DNA of 47,105 nt from Chlorobiaceae bacterium (GTDB lineage Bacteria > Bacteroidota > Chlorobiia > Chlorobiales > Chlorobiaceae), in NCBI GenBank assembly GCA_012972835.1, contig JABDHK010000007.1, positions 1 through 47,105 of the forward strand. Direction: 5' to 3'. The translations under genes and the position numbers were made by a program. The notes beneath the pieces were generated by a model. That model saw only the letters and a program-made list of their open reading frames with translations. It made no database searches and was not told the origin of the DNA. This document shows positions 17,733 to 27,244 of the stretch, piece by piece. The stretch's first letter is position 1; each line of letters begins with the position of its first letter.

Positions 17733-18371
17733 TTAGTACTTTGGATTTTGTAGCTGCTGATCCGGAATCAATACCGAAACTTTCTTCTCAAGCCCGCTGA
17801 GTGTCGCGTTGAGCCCTGCAAAATCAACCTTTCCTCCAGTCGTAACGGTGTTGAATTGAGACTTGAGGGTTACAAGCAAGTTCGCGATTTCGGAACCTAC
17901 CGACACATATTCATTGATTTTAGCGTTGATGCTGTCACTTAATCCAAGCACACTCTCAATGATTGGGCCTAAAGTCTGTACATCCTTAAGTAGAGGCTGT
18001 ACGTCTGAGATTACTGCCTGTAAATCTGCCATATTCGTAATTTTTTTAGGTTGAGATGATTCTGGTTTAGCATTATAATTGCGGCTTCCATTACTGCCGC
18101 TTTCACTGGATCCGGTATCAATTGAAGGAGGCTCATTCCAATATTCAGGATTTGCAGTGCCTTCGTCATTGCTCAATTGAACATTTAGATTGTTGCGCGC
18201 GTTATCTTTTTTTGTAATGTAGGATTGAGGGCCATCGATTCTACTCAGGTTATTGGATCGAAGCCTGCGGGTATGCCACCCTGATCGATCTGCCCTGACA
18301 GCGAAAAATAAACCTACAACAAAAACAAGAAAAAGTATAAAAACGCCAATGAAACCAGCAAATACCTGCAT
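17733..18371 (-). CDS. Hypothetical membrane-anchored protein with helical C-terminus
   Basis: Not recognised as a named family. The 212-residue protein starts with a strong hydrophobic segment (about 4-26, FAGFIGVFILFLVFVVGLFF), then an Arg-rich stretch, a low-complexity linker rich in Asn, Ser and Pro (about 45-108), and a C-terminal region (about 110-205) of predicted amphipathic helices with regular Leu/Val/Ile spacing (ADLQAVISDVQPLLKDVQTL; ESVLGLSDSINAKINEYVSV). This fits a single-pass envelope protein with a coiled-coil-like domain, facing the cytoplasm or periplasm. It stands alone and has its own terminator. Function unknown. Confidence 0.7.
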   Translation of the reverse strand: MQVFAGFIGVFILFLVFVVGLFFAVRADRSGWHTRRLRSNNLSRIDGPQSYITKKDNARNNLNVQLSNDEGTANPEYWNEPPSIDTGSSESGSNGSRNYNAKPESSQPKKITNMADLQAVISDVQPLLKDVQTLGPIIESVLGLSDSINAKINEYVSVGSEIANLLVTLKSQFNTVTTGGKVDFAGLNATLSGLEKKVSVLIPDQQLQNPKY

Positions 18372-18647
18372 GTTCGCCCCGTTAAGTTGATAAACCTGCT
18401 ATAAAATACAGCTATTAGCAGATTTTTGCTACATTTGGTAACGTTTAACTTTTACTGATATATTCGCTTACCATTTGCGGTCAGACTATGTCTATGTTCT
18501 TCACCATACAAAGCAACAGCCATACCCCGAACAGAAATTCCACACTCCTTTTGATTCAAGCCATATAACATATCGAGTGGCAGAAAGGAAACAAATTATT
18601 CTGTATCCCTATGTTTATTAACGAGACAGTGACTTTTTGCTCAGACA
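18372..18647. other. Intergenic stretch with a short decayed minus-strand frame
   Basis: The only content noticed is a 39-codon minus-strand frame at 18452-18571 (MLYGLNQKECGISVRGMAVA then LYGEEH), which vaguely recalls the start of DUF2285-type DNA-binding domains. It has no flanking continuation and may be debris. No terminator or RNA gene was seen. Confidence 0.3.
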
Positions 18648-19127
18648 CTATTTAACAAAAATCTCCAATATCTCATAATGCAGCTCCCCTTTGGGCACCA
18701 CTATCTGAACCTTCTCTCCTACCTCTTTTCCTATCAGCGCCCTTCCGACAGGAGAACGAACGGAAATCTTTCCTAAATCTGTATCCGCCTCTTCAGAAGA
18801 GACAAGGGTATACTCAATGATCTCTGTTGGATCGTCAAGATTGCGCAGTTTTACGGAAGTAAGAATATAGACCTTGTCGGTCTTAATGTGTTTGGGGTCA
18901 AGAATCGTTGCTGCTGCAAGTTTATTTTCGAGATCGGCAATACGCGCTTCAGTGTGTGACTGTTCCTCTCGGGCTGCATCATATTCAGCATTTTCGCTCA
19001 GATCGCCATGAGCCCTTGCTTCAGCAATTTTTTCCAGAACTTCCCTTCTGGTTTGATGAACCAGCACATACAACTCCTCTTTCAACCGGTTATACCCATC
19101 ATTGGTAAGGTAAATTCTGTCAGTCAT
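18648..19127 (-). CDS. greA: Transcription elongation factor GreA
   Basis: The protein is 159 residues from the ATG at 19127, the normal length; the frame is open ten codons further up but those residues are not family-like. It has the N-terminal coiled coil ([40 protein letters not shown], which carries the acidic tip that enters the RNA polymerase secondary channel) and the C-terminal FKBP-like domain ending [20 protein letters not shown]. GreA restarts backtracked polymerase by stimulating transcript cleavage. It is a single gene. Confidence 0.95.
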   Translation of the reverse strand: MTDRIYLTNDGYNRLKEELYVLVHQTRREVLEKIAEARAHGDLSENAEYDAAREEQSHTEARIADLENKLAAATILDPKHIKTDKVYILTSVKLRNLDDPTEIIEYTLVSSEEADTDLGKISVRSPVGRALIGKEVGEKVQIVVPKGELHYEILEIFVK

Positions 19128-19212
19128 CTCTTGTACTGTTATTGTTGAAAAAAACATATATCTCCGTTAACATGACATATACAGGTAAACGGAGAGCATT
19201 GCAAACAAAAAA

Positions 19213-19246
19213 AAGTAAAGTCAGCTGCTCACTGCTGACTTTACTT
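19213..19246 (-). terminator. Strong rho-independent terminator after htrA
   Basis: A 13-base stem (AAGTAAAGTCAGC, 19213-19225, with GCTGACTTTACTT, 19234-19246) and an eight-base loop is followed on the minus strand by a run of T residues (19212-19206). It ends the trpE-htrA direction transcript before greA. Confidence 0.88.
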
Positions 19247-19288
19247 CAATAGTAATGTACAACTCTTAATCCTTCAGGCAAAAAAACT

Positions 19289-20821
19289 TTATACATTAAA
19301 CGCAAAATAGATTTTGCTTCCTCCACGATCAACAAGGAGAAACAAAAGGTCTCCACTTTTGATCGTGTTAATGAGGGCACTATACTGCGCAAATGAGGTA
19401 ACACTCTGTTTGTTGACTGAAAGAATGACATCGCCACGCCGCAAACCGGCCAGGTAAGCATTGGAAGATGGAGTAATGGCGGTAATGACCACTTTGCCGA
19501 TGCCGGGTTTCCTGTTGAATTTTTGTGCGCTCTCCGCTGTAAGCTCCTCTGCCCTGAAACCAAGCGCTGAACTGATTTTTTCATTTCCCTCTGTCCGGGA
19601 AGCAACTTCCCTTCCTGTCTGCTCTTCAAGACGCACACTAAAGAGCTTGATAACCCCATCCCTCAAAACCCTGAACTTCACCACTACCCCCGGAGAGTTG
19701 CTGGCAATGGCATTACGAAGTGCAACGCTGCTCGTAACCTTTGTTCCATTAAAATCAAGAATAATATCGCCGGTTTTTACACCTGCTTTTCCAGCAGGGC
19801 TGCCTTCAACAACCGTTCCAACCAGTACCCCTTCCGCAACCTTCAGATGCATTGCCTTGGCAAGGTTATCATCAATATCCTGAATACTCACACCCAGATA
19901 GCCTCTGGTAACCTTACCATTGGTAATCAGTGAGGTCAGAACTTTTCTCGCCATATTTGAGGGCACTGCAAAACCTATTCCCTCAAATCCACCAGTACGG
20001 CTTGCTATAGCTGTGTTGATACCGACAAGCTCACCATTGATATTGACAAGAGCACCTCCGGAATTACCGGGATTGATAGCTGCATCGGTTTGTATAAAAT
20101 CCTCATAATCCGCAAGTCCGACATTTGCCCGCCCTTTGGCACTGACAATACCCTGTGTAACAGTTCTGGCAAAATTTTCTCCAAGAGGACTTCCTATGGC
20201 AATAACCCATTCGGCAACCCTGAGCTTGTCGCTGTCACCAATGATGATCGGTTTCAGCCCTTTGGCATTAACCTTTATGACGGCAAGATCAGTTTTCGGA
20301 TCCTTGCCGATAACCTTGGCATCAATTTTCCGGTTATCGAAGGTGCGGATATAGACCGCATCTGCATCATCAACAACATGATTATTGGTGAGAATATAGC
20401 CGTCATCCGTCACAATGACCCCCGACCCGAGGCCTCGCTGAACCTCTGAATGTGCACTGTGGCCACCCTCAGGTTTTTCAAAAAAGTCATCGAACTGATG
20501 TCCGAAAAAGTCATCAAACGGACGTCCGAAAAAATCAAGCGGACTCATAACCCTCTGGCTGACTTTTTTTTCAGTGAAAATCGTCACCACCGAAGGGGTC
20601 GCCGACTCAGCAATCTGCACAAATGCATCGTTGAAGCCTTTGAGCGACTGAATGGGATAATTTTCAATAGTATTCTTTGCGGTAGCAAAATTCGGATTGC
20701 TGGAGAGTTTTGTACCGTTAACGGAAAGGTTGAATTCAACATTGGAAAAGACAAGCGCTCCAACAGCAATCCCTGCAAAAACAAGAAGCAGGTATTTCAA
20801 TAACTTTTGATTCTTGCTCAT
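19289..20821 (-). CDS. HtrA/Deg-family periplasmic serine protease
   Basis: The 510-residue protein has an N-terminal signal/anchor (about 8-26), a trypsin-like domain with the catalytic triad His148 (LTNNHVVDDAD), Asp178 (KTDLAVIKV) and Ser254 (GNSGGALVN), then two PDZ domains (about 310-400 with YLGVSIQDID and 425-505). HtrA proteases degrade or refold damaged envelope proteins. The region before the protease domain has a repeated DFFGRPFDDFFGHQFDDFF motif, a longer version of the phenylalanine-rich loop seen in Deg proteins. It lies close behind trpE, and a strong terminator follows. DegP versus DegQ cannot be assigned. Confidence 0.93.
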   Translation of the reverse strand: MSKNQKLLKYLLLVFAGIAVGALVFSNVEFNLSVNGTKLSSNPNFATAKNTIENYPIQSLKGFNDAFVQIAESATPSVVTIFTEKKVSQRVMSPLDFFGRPFDDFFGHQFDDFFEKPEGGHSAHSEVQRGLGSGVIVTDDGYILTNNHVVDDADAVYIRTFDNRKIDAKVIGKDPKTDLAVIKVNAKGLKPIIIGDSDKLRVAEWVIAIGSPLGENFARTVTQGIVSAKGRANVGLADYEDFIQTDAAINPGNSGGALVNINGELVGINTAIASRTGGFEGIGFAVPSNMARKVLTSLITNGKVTRGYLGVSIQDIDDNLAKAMHLKVAEGVLVGTVVEGSPAGKAGVKTGDIILDFNGTKVTSSVALRNAIASNSPGVVVKFRVLRDGVIKLFSVRLEEQTGREVASRTEGNEKISSALGFRAEELTAESAQKFNRKPGIGKVVITAITPSSNAYLAGLRRGDVILSVNKQSVTSFAQYSALINTIKSGDLLFLLVDRGGSKIYFAFNV

Positions 20822-20846
20822 CGGTTATATCAGGATTTATTTATTG

Positions 20847-22337
20847 TTACGATAAAGCCTCAATATTTTCAATTGCAGTTAAACCAGCCTTCATTTTATT
20901 CATGGTCTCCTCATACTCAGACTCGGGCCTTGAGTCGGCAACAATACCTCCGGCTGCCTGAAAGTAGATAGTTTTATCCTCAATTACCATGGTACGAATA
21001 GCAATGGCAGTTTTTAGATTTCCCTTGAAATCAAGAAATCCAACGGCGCCTCCATACAATCCACGTTTTTCCTTTTCAAGCTCATAAATTATCTCCATGG
21101 CACGAACCTTCGGTGCACCAGTAAGAGTACCTGCCGGGAAACATGACCAGAAGGCATCCATAGAGCCAAGATCATCACGAAGTTCTCCACGAACATTACT
21201 GACAATATGCATGACATGAGAATATTTTTCAACCACCATCATCTCATTGGTCTCCACAGTGCCGATCTTGGCAATTCTGCCGATATCGTTTCTACTTAAA
21301 TCGATAAGCATGAGATGCTCTGCCAGCTCTTTTTCATCAGCAAGCAGCTCAAGAGCTATCCGTTCATCCTCTTCAAAACTGGAGCCACGATGCCTTGTGC
21401 CAGCAATAGGGCGGGTATCAACAATCCGTCGTCCGGCACTGTCTCGTTCCACCTTAACCTGCAATTCAGGGGATGAACCAACAATTTCAAACTTTTTCAG
21501 ATCAAAGTAGTAGAGATAGGGTGAAGGATTGATGGTTCTCAGCATCCGATAGACATCAAATGCACGGGTATTCAAGGGTCTGTGGAGACGCTGGGAAATC
21601 TGTACCTGAAAAATATCTCCAGCAACAATATGCTCTTTAGCTTTTTTAACTTTCTGCAGGTACTCATCCCGCCCGGTATTGGAAAGAACACTCTCAGGCT
21701 GTTCAGGCTGGAAAGCAATCTCTTCACGCTGCAGGGGACGGAACATCTGCTCGGCAATCAGCTCTATTTTACTCAAGGCGTGAGGCTTGTCATGCTCGTC
21801 AAGGTAGTTGGAGACGATAAATACCTTGCGCAGAATATTATCGAATATCACAAGCGTGTCACAAAAGAGAAGAAAAATATCGGGCATTCCTGCCGGATCC
21901 GAGAGTTCCGGTTTTGGAATCCTTTCAACAAGATGCATGGAATCGTAACCGAAATACCCAAAAACACCCGAAGTGATCATCTGGGGCGCACCATTTTTTT
22001 TCCTCGGTATCTCTTCGGTATCAAATGCTGCAAGAGAGCGATCAATCATTAACCGAAGATTTGTTTCCTCTCCGGCTATTGTCCCAAGATCATTGAATTT
22101 TTCATCAAGAATTTCGATCTCGGCCTCTCCATCAACGGAACCCTTGAGGATTGCAAAGGGATCTATGGCAATATAGGAAAACCGGGCAAGCAACTCCTCT
22201 CCCTCAACCGATTCGAGTAAACATGAAAATGGACGCTTAAGTTTGAGATAAACTGAAACCGGCGTCTCCGTATCAGCATGAACCTCCTTGAAAAGCGGTT
22301 TGAGAAGGAATGGCACATGCCGTTGATGTAGTGACAT
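20847..22337 (-). CDS. trpE: Anthranilate synthase component I
   Basis: The product is 496 residues when started at the ATG at 22337; the frame reaches a TTG four codons upstream that I consider less likely. It has the N-terminal domain with the LLES tryptophan-binding element (PFSCLLESVEG) and the chorismate-binding domain: GDIFQVQISQRL, PSPYLYYF, GSSPELQV, RPIAGTRHRG, HLMLIDLSRNDIGR and AGTLTGAPKVRAMEI. It converts chorismate plus glutamine-derived ammonia to anthranilate, the first step of tryptophan synthesis. Feedback inhibition by tryptophan is expected from LLES. TrpG and other trp genes are not adjacent, so the pathway genes are scattered here. Confidence 0.93.
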   Translation of the reverse strand: MSLHQRHVPFLLKPLFKEVHADTETPVSVYLKLKRPFSCLLESVEGEELLARFSYIAIDPFAILKGSVDGEAEIEILDEKFNDLGTIAGEETNLRLMIDRSLAAFDTEEIPRKKNGAPQMITSGVFGYFGYDSMHLVERIPKPELSDPAGMPDIFLLFCDTLVIFDNILRKVFIVSNYLDEHDKPHALSKIELIAEQMFRPLQREEIAFQPEQPESVLSNTGRDEYLQKVKKAKEHIVAGDIFQVQISQRLHRPLNTRAFDVYRMLRTINPSPYLYYFDLKKFEIVGSSPELQVKVERDSAGRRIVDTRPIAGTRHRGSSFEEDERIALELLADEKELAEHLMLIDLSRNDIGRIAKIGTVETNEMMVVEKYSHVMHIVSNVRGELRDDLGSMDAFWSCFPAGTLTGAPKVRAMEIIYELEKEKRGLYGGAVGFLDFKGNLKTAIAIRTMVIEDKTIYFQAAGGIVADSRPESEYEETMNKMKAGLTAIENIEALS

Positions 22338-22461
22338 AAAAAGACTCAACTGAATTGGTTATGAGTTACAGCGTAATAAAGAAAAATATTTTGTATAGTA
22401 AAACAAGATAAGATGACATTACTCTCCCAAAAACAGCAGAAGCAAGAAGTAAGCAGTAATC

Positions 22462-22890
22462 ATGCCCCTCAAGTTCCCCAAAAAAAAATTCATCCAAAAC
22501 TGGCTGAAAGCCTTTATGCTTTCCCCCGGCGTCCTCTTCCCTGCTGGATATCTTGTGCTTTATTTTTCCATCAACATCTATCTGAATGCCGATTTCAAAA
22601 ATAACCTCTCCCAGTCGGTCAACCGGGCAACCGGCAACACCTGGCAGACAAGCATAACATCACTAAGATCAGGCTTGGTGCTCGACACCGTAACGCTCAA
22701 TCATATCGAACTCACAAGGGTGAGGTTACTGAACGATAGAGTGCAAAACGGCAGCCACACCATAACCATCAACACCATCGAAATACCAATACCAAGTATC
22801 CAAAAGCTTCTTTACAGCCCTGCAGAACGCCTATCGACAACAAATGCACTATGCGAAAAAATTCTGGCAGAGAAACGCAGTGCTCAATGA
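22462..22890 (+). CDS. Small membrane-anchored hypothetical protein
   Basis: This 142-residue protein is not recognised. It has one membrane segment near the N-terminus (about 22-42, GVLFPAGYLVLYFSINIYLN) preceded by a basic stretch, so the long C-terminal part would lie outside the cytoplasm. That part has alternating polar/hydrophobic strands (TWQTSITSLRSGLVLDTVTL) recalling AsmA- or LEA-like beta regions, but the similarity is weak. It overlaps the end of the convergent lepB by seven bases. Coding status is supported by length and composition, not by a ribosome binding site. Confidence 0.6.
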   Translation: MPLKFPKKKFIQNWLKAFMLSPGVLFPAGYLVLYFSINIYLNADFKNNLSQSVNRATGNTWQTSITSLRSGLVLDTVTLNHIELTRVRLLNDRVQNGSHTITINTIEIPIPSIQKLLYSPAERLSTTNALCEKILAEKRSAQ

Positions 22891-23714
22891 ACCATTAAAC
22901 CGGTACGTTCCAGTCGGATAGAACTGATTTTGCTTACTGGTTCGGTAAGCAGTGACAAATCAGGATTCCATGACCAGTATACCATAAGTGCCTGGCCAAC
23001 CAGATCTTTTTCAGGCAAAAAGCCCCAGAAGCGGCTGTCAAGACTGTTGTCCCGATTGTCGCCCATTGCAAAATAGTAGTTTGACTGAACCGTGTAATGC
23101 TCGACCGGTGAACCGTCAATAAATACCGTCCTTCCCTGTAAACTCACGTCATGCCCTTCGTCTGCAATAAGCGCTCTGTAGAGAGGAAAAGTTGCCGGCG
23201 TCAATCGTACAACATCTCCTTTGCGGGGAATACGTATCGGGCCGTAGTTATCCTTGTTGAAATCTGAAAACTGGGGAAAAATCATATAATCCCCCTCTCC
23301 AGGAGCCATACGGTTGCCGATAAACTGGGCATGTGGTGGCAGAGGTACCAGCTTTTTATTGACAGAGAGCTGCTGACCATGAATTTCGAGTGTATCGCCG
23401 CTGATGGCTACACAACGCTTGATATAGTTCAGTGAGCGATCTTTGGGAAACTTGAACACAATAATATCCCCACGATCTACCTTTTTTACTCCCGGCAGAC
23501 GAATGTCGGTAAAGGGCAACTTTGGGCCATAGACATACTTGTTGACAAAAAGAAAATCGCCCGCAAGCAGCGTACTCTCCATCGATCCAGTTGGAATACG
23601 ATAAGATTCGATGATAAAGACACGAAGAATGGTGGCAAATATTGCCGCTATAACAAGAGCGTCAAACCACTCCCTCGAACGTTTTTTTTCCGGGTTCCCC
23701 TTCTGAATATTCAA
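22884..23714 (-). CDS. lepB: Signal peptidase I
   Basis: The 276-residue inner-membrane protease removes signal peptides from exported proteins. It has one N-terminal membrane segment (about 18-36) and the catalytic dyad: Ser44 in IPTGSMESTLLAGDFLFVNK and Lys99 in YIKRCVAISGDTLEI. The box E segment with YFAMGDNRDNSLDSR is present near 216-230. The start is a TTG at 23714; no ATG lies in frame before residue 45, and the frame closes just upstream, so this rare start is the only reasonable choice. A 100-residue insertion between boxes D and E is within the range of the family. It follows lepA on the same strand by 66 bases. Confidence 0.93.
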   Translation of the reverse strand: MNIQKGNPEKKRSREWFDALVIAAIFATILRVFIIESYRIPTGSMESTLLAGDFLFVNKYVYGPKLPFTDIRLPGVKKVDRGDIIVFKFPKDRSLNYIKRCVAISGDTLEIHGQQLSVNKKLVPLPPHAQFIGNRMAPGEGDYMIFPQFSDFNKDNYGPIRIPRKGDVVRLTPATFPLYRALIADEGHDVSLQGRTVFIDGSPVEHYTVQSNYYFAMGDNRDNSLDSRFWGFLPEKDLVGQALMVYWSWNPDLSLLTEPVSKISSIRLERTGLMVH

Positions 23715-23780
23715 TGATGTTTATTTTTAATTCGTATAAAAAGTTGCAATCTTCCTCACGGCGGAAACAATTCCGGTAGC

Positions 23781-25598
23781 CTATTCGTCAATATTTAAAA
23801 GTGCAAGGAAAGCCTCTTGTGGAACCTCTACCCGGCCAACCTGTTTCATGCGCTTTTTACCCTCTTTCTGTTTCTCAAGAAGCTTGCGCTTTCGACTGAT
23901 GTCGCCGCCATAACATTTAGCCAGAACATTTTTCCTCATGGCCGATATGGTTTCGCGTGAAATCACCTTGCTGCCGATAGCTGCCTGTATGGCAACTTCA
24001 TACATCTGCTTCGGAATGATTCCTTTCAACTTCAGGCAAAGTTTCTTGCCCCAATCATAAGCCTTCGAGTGGTGAACAACTATTGAGAGTGCATCGACCG
24101 CCTCACCGTTCAGCAGTACATCGAGTTTCACAAGATCGGATTCACGGTAGCCGATATACTCGTAATCCATTGACGCATAACCTTTTGAAATGGATTTGAG
24201 CCTGTCATGAAAATCAAACACTATCTCTGCCAGCGGAAACTCAAAGTGCATGATTACCCTTGTGGTATCGAGATAATCAGTAGTCTTGTAATCGCCTCGC
24301 CGCTCCATGCCAAGCTTCATGATGTTACCTATATAGTCGGAGAGGGTAATAATCTGCATACTGACATAGGGCTCTTCAACAAGATGAATCTTTGTCGTAT
24401 TGGGCATCTTGGAAGGATTATCTACTATCACAACTTCCGAGTTGGTCATGACAACACGATATTCAACGTTTGGGACTGTGGTAATGATATTAACCCCATA
24501 TTCCCGCTCAAGACGCTCCTGAACAATTTCCATGTGGAGCAGACCGAGAAAACCGCATCTGAAACCAAAACCGAGAGCAACTGATGTTTCAGGAGTATAG
24601 ACAAGTGATGCATCGTTCAGAGCAAGCTTTTCAAGCGATTCGCGAAGATCCTCAAATTCATTCGAGTTAATCGGATAAAGCCCACTGAACACCATTGGCT
24701 TGACCTCTTTGTAACCCGAAAGCCGCTCTTTTGCCGGAGCATCGAGAAGCGTCACCGTGTCGCCGACTTTGGCATCCTTGACATCCTTTATGGAACAGAT
24801 CAGATAGCCTACATCTCCTGATTCAAGCAGATTTTTAGGCTGCCTCTTCATGCCCATGACCCCTATTTCGTCAGCAAGAAAAACCTTGTCACTGGCAAAA
24901 AATTTAACCTTGTCACCCTTTTTAAGCGATCCCTCAACAATGCGAAGATAGACCACAACTCCGCGATAGGCATCAAAGACCGAATCAAAAATCAGAGCCC
25001 TCAAAGGAAGATGGTTGTTGTCGGCAGGGGCCGGAACGCGAGCAATAATGGCCTCCATGAGCTCTGTAATCCCAAGGCCGGCTTTAGCCGATACCTGAAG
25101 GACATCCTCACGTTTAATGCCCACAAGATCCATGATCTGGCGGGCAACACCCTCCACATCCGATGAAGGCAGGTCAATTTTATTGATAACTGGAATAATT
25201 TCAAGACCGGCTTCGATAGCAAGATAGAGATTGGCAATAGTCTGAGCTTCAACGCCCTGGGTAGCATCAACGATAAGAAGGGCGCCTTCACAGGCAGCAA
25301 GCGAACGAGAGACCTCATAGCTGAAGTCAACGTGGCCAGGAGTATCGATAAGGTTTAATGTATACAGGAGACCATCTGCCGCAGTGTACTTCATCTGGAC
25401 AGCATGACTCTTGATGGTAATGCCACGCTCCCGTTCCAGATCCATATCATCAAGAACCTGTGCGGAAGCCATCTGTGTGCGGTCAAGGGTATGGGTTACT
25501 TCCAGCAGGCGATCAGCCAGTGTGGATTTTCCATGATCAATATGTGCGATGATGCAGAAGTTCCTGAGACGGTTAACTTCTGTACTGGACAATGCCAT
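23781..25598 (-). CDS. lepA: Elongation factor 4 (LepA)
   Basis: A full-length 605-residue translational GTPase. G-motifs are intact: [15 protein letters not shown] (G1), [10 protein letters not shown] (G2), [16 protein letters not shown] (G3) and NKIDLPSSD (G4). The LepA-specific C-terminal domain with [20 protein letters not shown] and [20 protein letters not shown] is present, which distinguishes it from EF-G. EF4 acts on stalled ribosomes at high salt or stress and has been linked to back-translocation or initiation. It precedes lepB, the common lepA-lepB pairing in bacteria. Confidence 0.97.
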   Translation of the reverse strand: MALSSTEVNRLRNFCIIAHIDHGKSTLADRLLEVTHTLDRTQMASAQVLDDMDLERERGITIKSHAVQMKYTAADGLLYTLNLIDTPGHVDFSYEVSRSLAACEGALLIVDATQGVEAQTIANLYLAIEAGLEIIPVINKIDLPSSDVEGVARQIMDLVGIKREDVLQVSAKAGLGITELMEAIIARVPAPADNNHLPLRALIFDSVFDAYRGVVVYLRIVEGSLKKGDKVKFFASDKVFLADEIGVMGMKRQPKNLLESGDVGYLICSIKDVKDAKVGDTVTLLDAPAKERLSGYKEVKPMVFSGLYPINSNEFEDLRESLEKLALNDASLVYTPETSVALGFGFRCGFLGLLHMEIVQERLEREYGVNIITTVPNVEYRVVMTNSEVVIVDNPSKMPNTTKIHLVEEPYVSMQIITLSDYIGNIMKLGMERRGDYKTTDYLDTTRVIMHFEFPLAEIVFDFHDRLKSISKGYASMDYEYIGYRESDLVKLDVLLNGEAVDALSIVVHHSKAYDWGKKLCLKLKGIIPKQMYEVAIQAAIGSKVISRETISAMRKNVLAKCYGGDISRKRKLLEKQKEGKKRMKQVGRVEVPQEAFLALLNIDE

Positions 25599-25676
25599 AA
25601 AATAAGCGTTAAATTCTAATAAAAATTCAAGGTGAGGAATATAATCAATTAATACAATTGTGACATGGCAGAGTCG

Positions 25677-26621
25677 CTATACAAAGAGCTGCTGCTCCCG
25701 GTCTTGACGGAAACCCCGGAGAAATTCAACAGCTTCCATAGGTTTGCGCCCTTCAAGCTGCAGCGAAAGCACTTCAAGCCAGCCGTCAGAACATGATACA
25801 TAGATTTGTCCCTTGTCCACAAAAAGCGTTCCCGGGGATACTGGAGTTATCTCACCCAAGGAAGCTCCAGGCCTGGCCCTGAATATTTTCAGGGTTTTAC
25901 CATTGAAGGTGCTCCATGCAGTTGGCTTCATGGCAAGAGCCCTGACAAAATCATTAACAACCTTGACCGGCTTCGACCATGTTATGCGCGTATTGTCACG
26001 GGTAAGCTTGGGCGCTCTGGAAGCAAGCAACTCATCCTGACCCGATACCACCACCTTGTGTGAAGCTATCAGATGAAGCGTATCGGCAACAACGCGCGCA
26101 CCAATCACCGACAGGCGAGAGGCAAGATCCGTGGCATTTTCAGCAGGGTCAACAGCTGTTTTTTCCTGTATGATGATATTACCGGTATCAACGCGCTGCT
26201 GGAGAAAGAATGTCGTAACACCGGTTTCGTGTTCACCATTGATAAGCGCCCAATTAATTGGAGCTGCGCCCCGATAGGCAGGCAACAGTGATGCATGCAG
26301 GTTAAAAGCGCCAAGGACAGCTTTCTCAAAAACTGCTGGCGGCAGAATACGGAATGCCGCAACAACAATGACATCAGCTCTCTCTGCAGCTACCCTGTCG
26401 GCAAACTCCTGGCTTTTGACATCATCAGTTTCATAAACCGGTATGCCAAGAGAGAGTGCGACCTGTTTAACAGGAGAGGGCTCAGGCTCGGAGTGTTTGT
26501 TCCTGCGGGGTTTATCAGATCCTGTGACGACCAGAACCAGCTCATAATCATTACCTTCTGCAGCAATAGCCTTCAACGAGGGAACAGCAAACTCAGGCGT
26601 TCCCATAAAAATAATCCGCAT
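25677..26621 (-). CDS. fmt: Methionyl-tRNA formyltransferase
   Basis: The product is 314 residues from the ATG at 26621 ([14 protein letters not shown]), the family's normal start; the frame reaches a TTG three codons earlier. Catalytic Asn107, His109 ([20 protein letters not shown]) and Asp145 ([10 protein letters not shown]) are present, followed by the C-terminal tRNA-binding beta domain (about 205-312). It formylates the methionine on initiator tRNA. The gene follows def closely; fmt-def is a classic functional pair, with Fmt adding and Def removing the formyl group. Confidence 0.96.
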   Translation of the reverse strand: MRIIFMGTPEFAVPSLKAIAAEGNDYELVLVVTGSDKPRRNKHSEPEPSPVKQVALSLGIPVYETDDVKSQEFADRVAAERADVIVVAAFRILPPAVFEKAVLGAFNLHASLLPAYRGAAPINWALINGEHETGVTTFFLQQRVDTGNIIIQEKTAVDPAENATDLASRLSVIGARVVADTLHLIASHKVVVSGQDELLASRAPKLTRDNTRITWSKPVKVVNDFVRALAMKPTAWSTFNGKTLKIFRARPGASLGEITPVSPGTLFVDKGQIYVSCSDGWLEVLSLQLEGRKPMEAVEFLRGFRQDREQQLFV

Positions 26622-26632
26622 GGCACTCAATA

Positions 26633-27187
26633 TTATTTAGCAATAAGTGGTTCGCGTGCAATGGGGTACGCAGCAGTCAAACTATCCGAAACCAAAGCAT
26701 CAAGCTCTTTCTGTATTTTTCTCCGGTCACGTTTCTCCATCCTGTCAACAAAGAGAGTACCATTGAGGTGATCTATCTCATGCTGGAGCACCCTTGCATA
26801 CATACCGGAAAAGTCACCGGTCATCTCTTCAAAATGCTCATTGCGAAATTTCAAGGTAATAGCAGCCGGACGTTCCACATCACCTCGCACACCGGGAAGA
26901 CTTAAGCACCCCTCTTCCATGTCGTTGTATCCCCGGACAGCAAGAATATGGGGATTAATCACCACCATCGGCGCTGCATCAGGATAACTGGTAAGACCAG
27001 AAATATCCAGTACAAGCAGGCGAACCGAATGCCCGACCTGGGGAGCAGCAAGGCCGATACCCGAAGCATTGTGCATCGTCTCAAACATATAAGCTACAAG
27101 CTCTTCAATTCCACGGTCTATTCCTTTCAAAGGCTTGGCTTTCTTTCGAAGTATATCGTCGCTATAAATATTGATTGGTAATATCAT
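26633..27187 (-). CDS. def: Peptide deformylase
   Basis: A 184-residue metal-dependent amidase that removes the formyl group from new proteins. All three family motifs are seen: [10 protein letters not shown] (about 43-52), EEGCLSLPG (Cys94) and QHEIDHLNG (His136, Glu137, His140). It stands immediately before fmt on the same strand, with 11 bases between its stop and the fmt ATG. The C-terminal tail of about 35 residues is typical of type 1 enzymes. Confidence 0.97.
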   Translation of the reverse strand: MILPINIYSDDILRKKAKPLKGIDRGIEELVAYMFETMHNASGIGLAAPQVGHSVRLLVLDISGLTSYPDAAPMVVINPHILAVRGYNDMEEGCLSLPGVRGDVERPAAITLKFRNEHFEEMTGDFSGMYARVLQHEIDHLNGTLFVDRMEKRDRRKIQKELDALVSDSLTAAYPIAREPLIAK

Positions 27188-27244
27188 AAATCTACTCTGT
27201 TAATGTGTCAAAAACCTGTTTCAGGCAAGTTGAGAGTCGGCAAA

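Noticed and set aside
21582-22052. 156-codon plus-strand frame inside trpE
   Set aside because: Antisense shadow of a well-supported anthranilate synthase gene.
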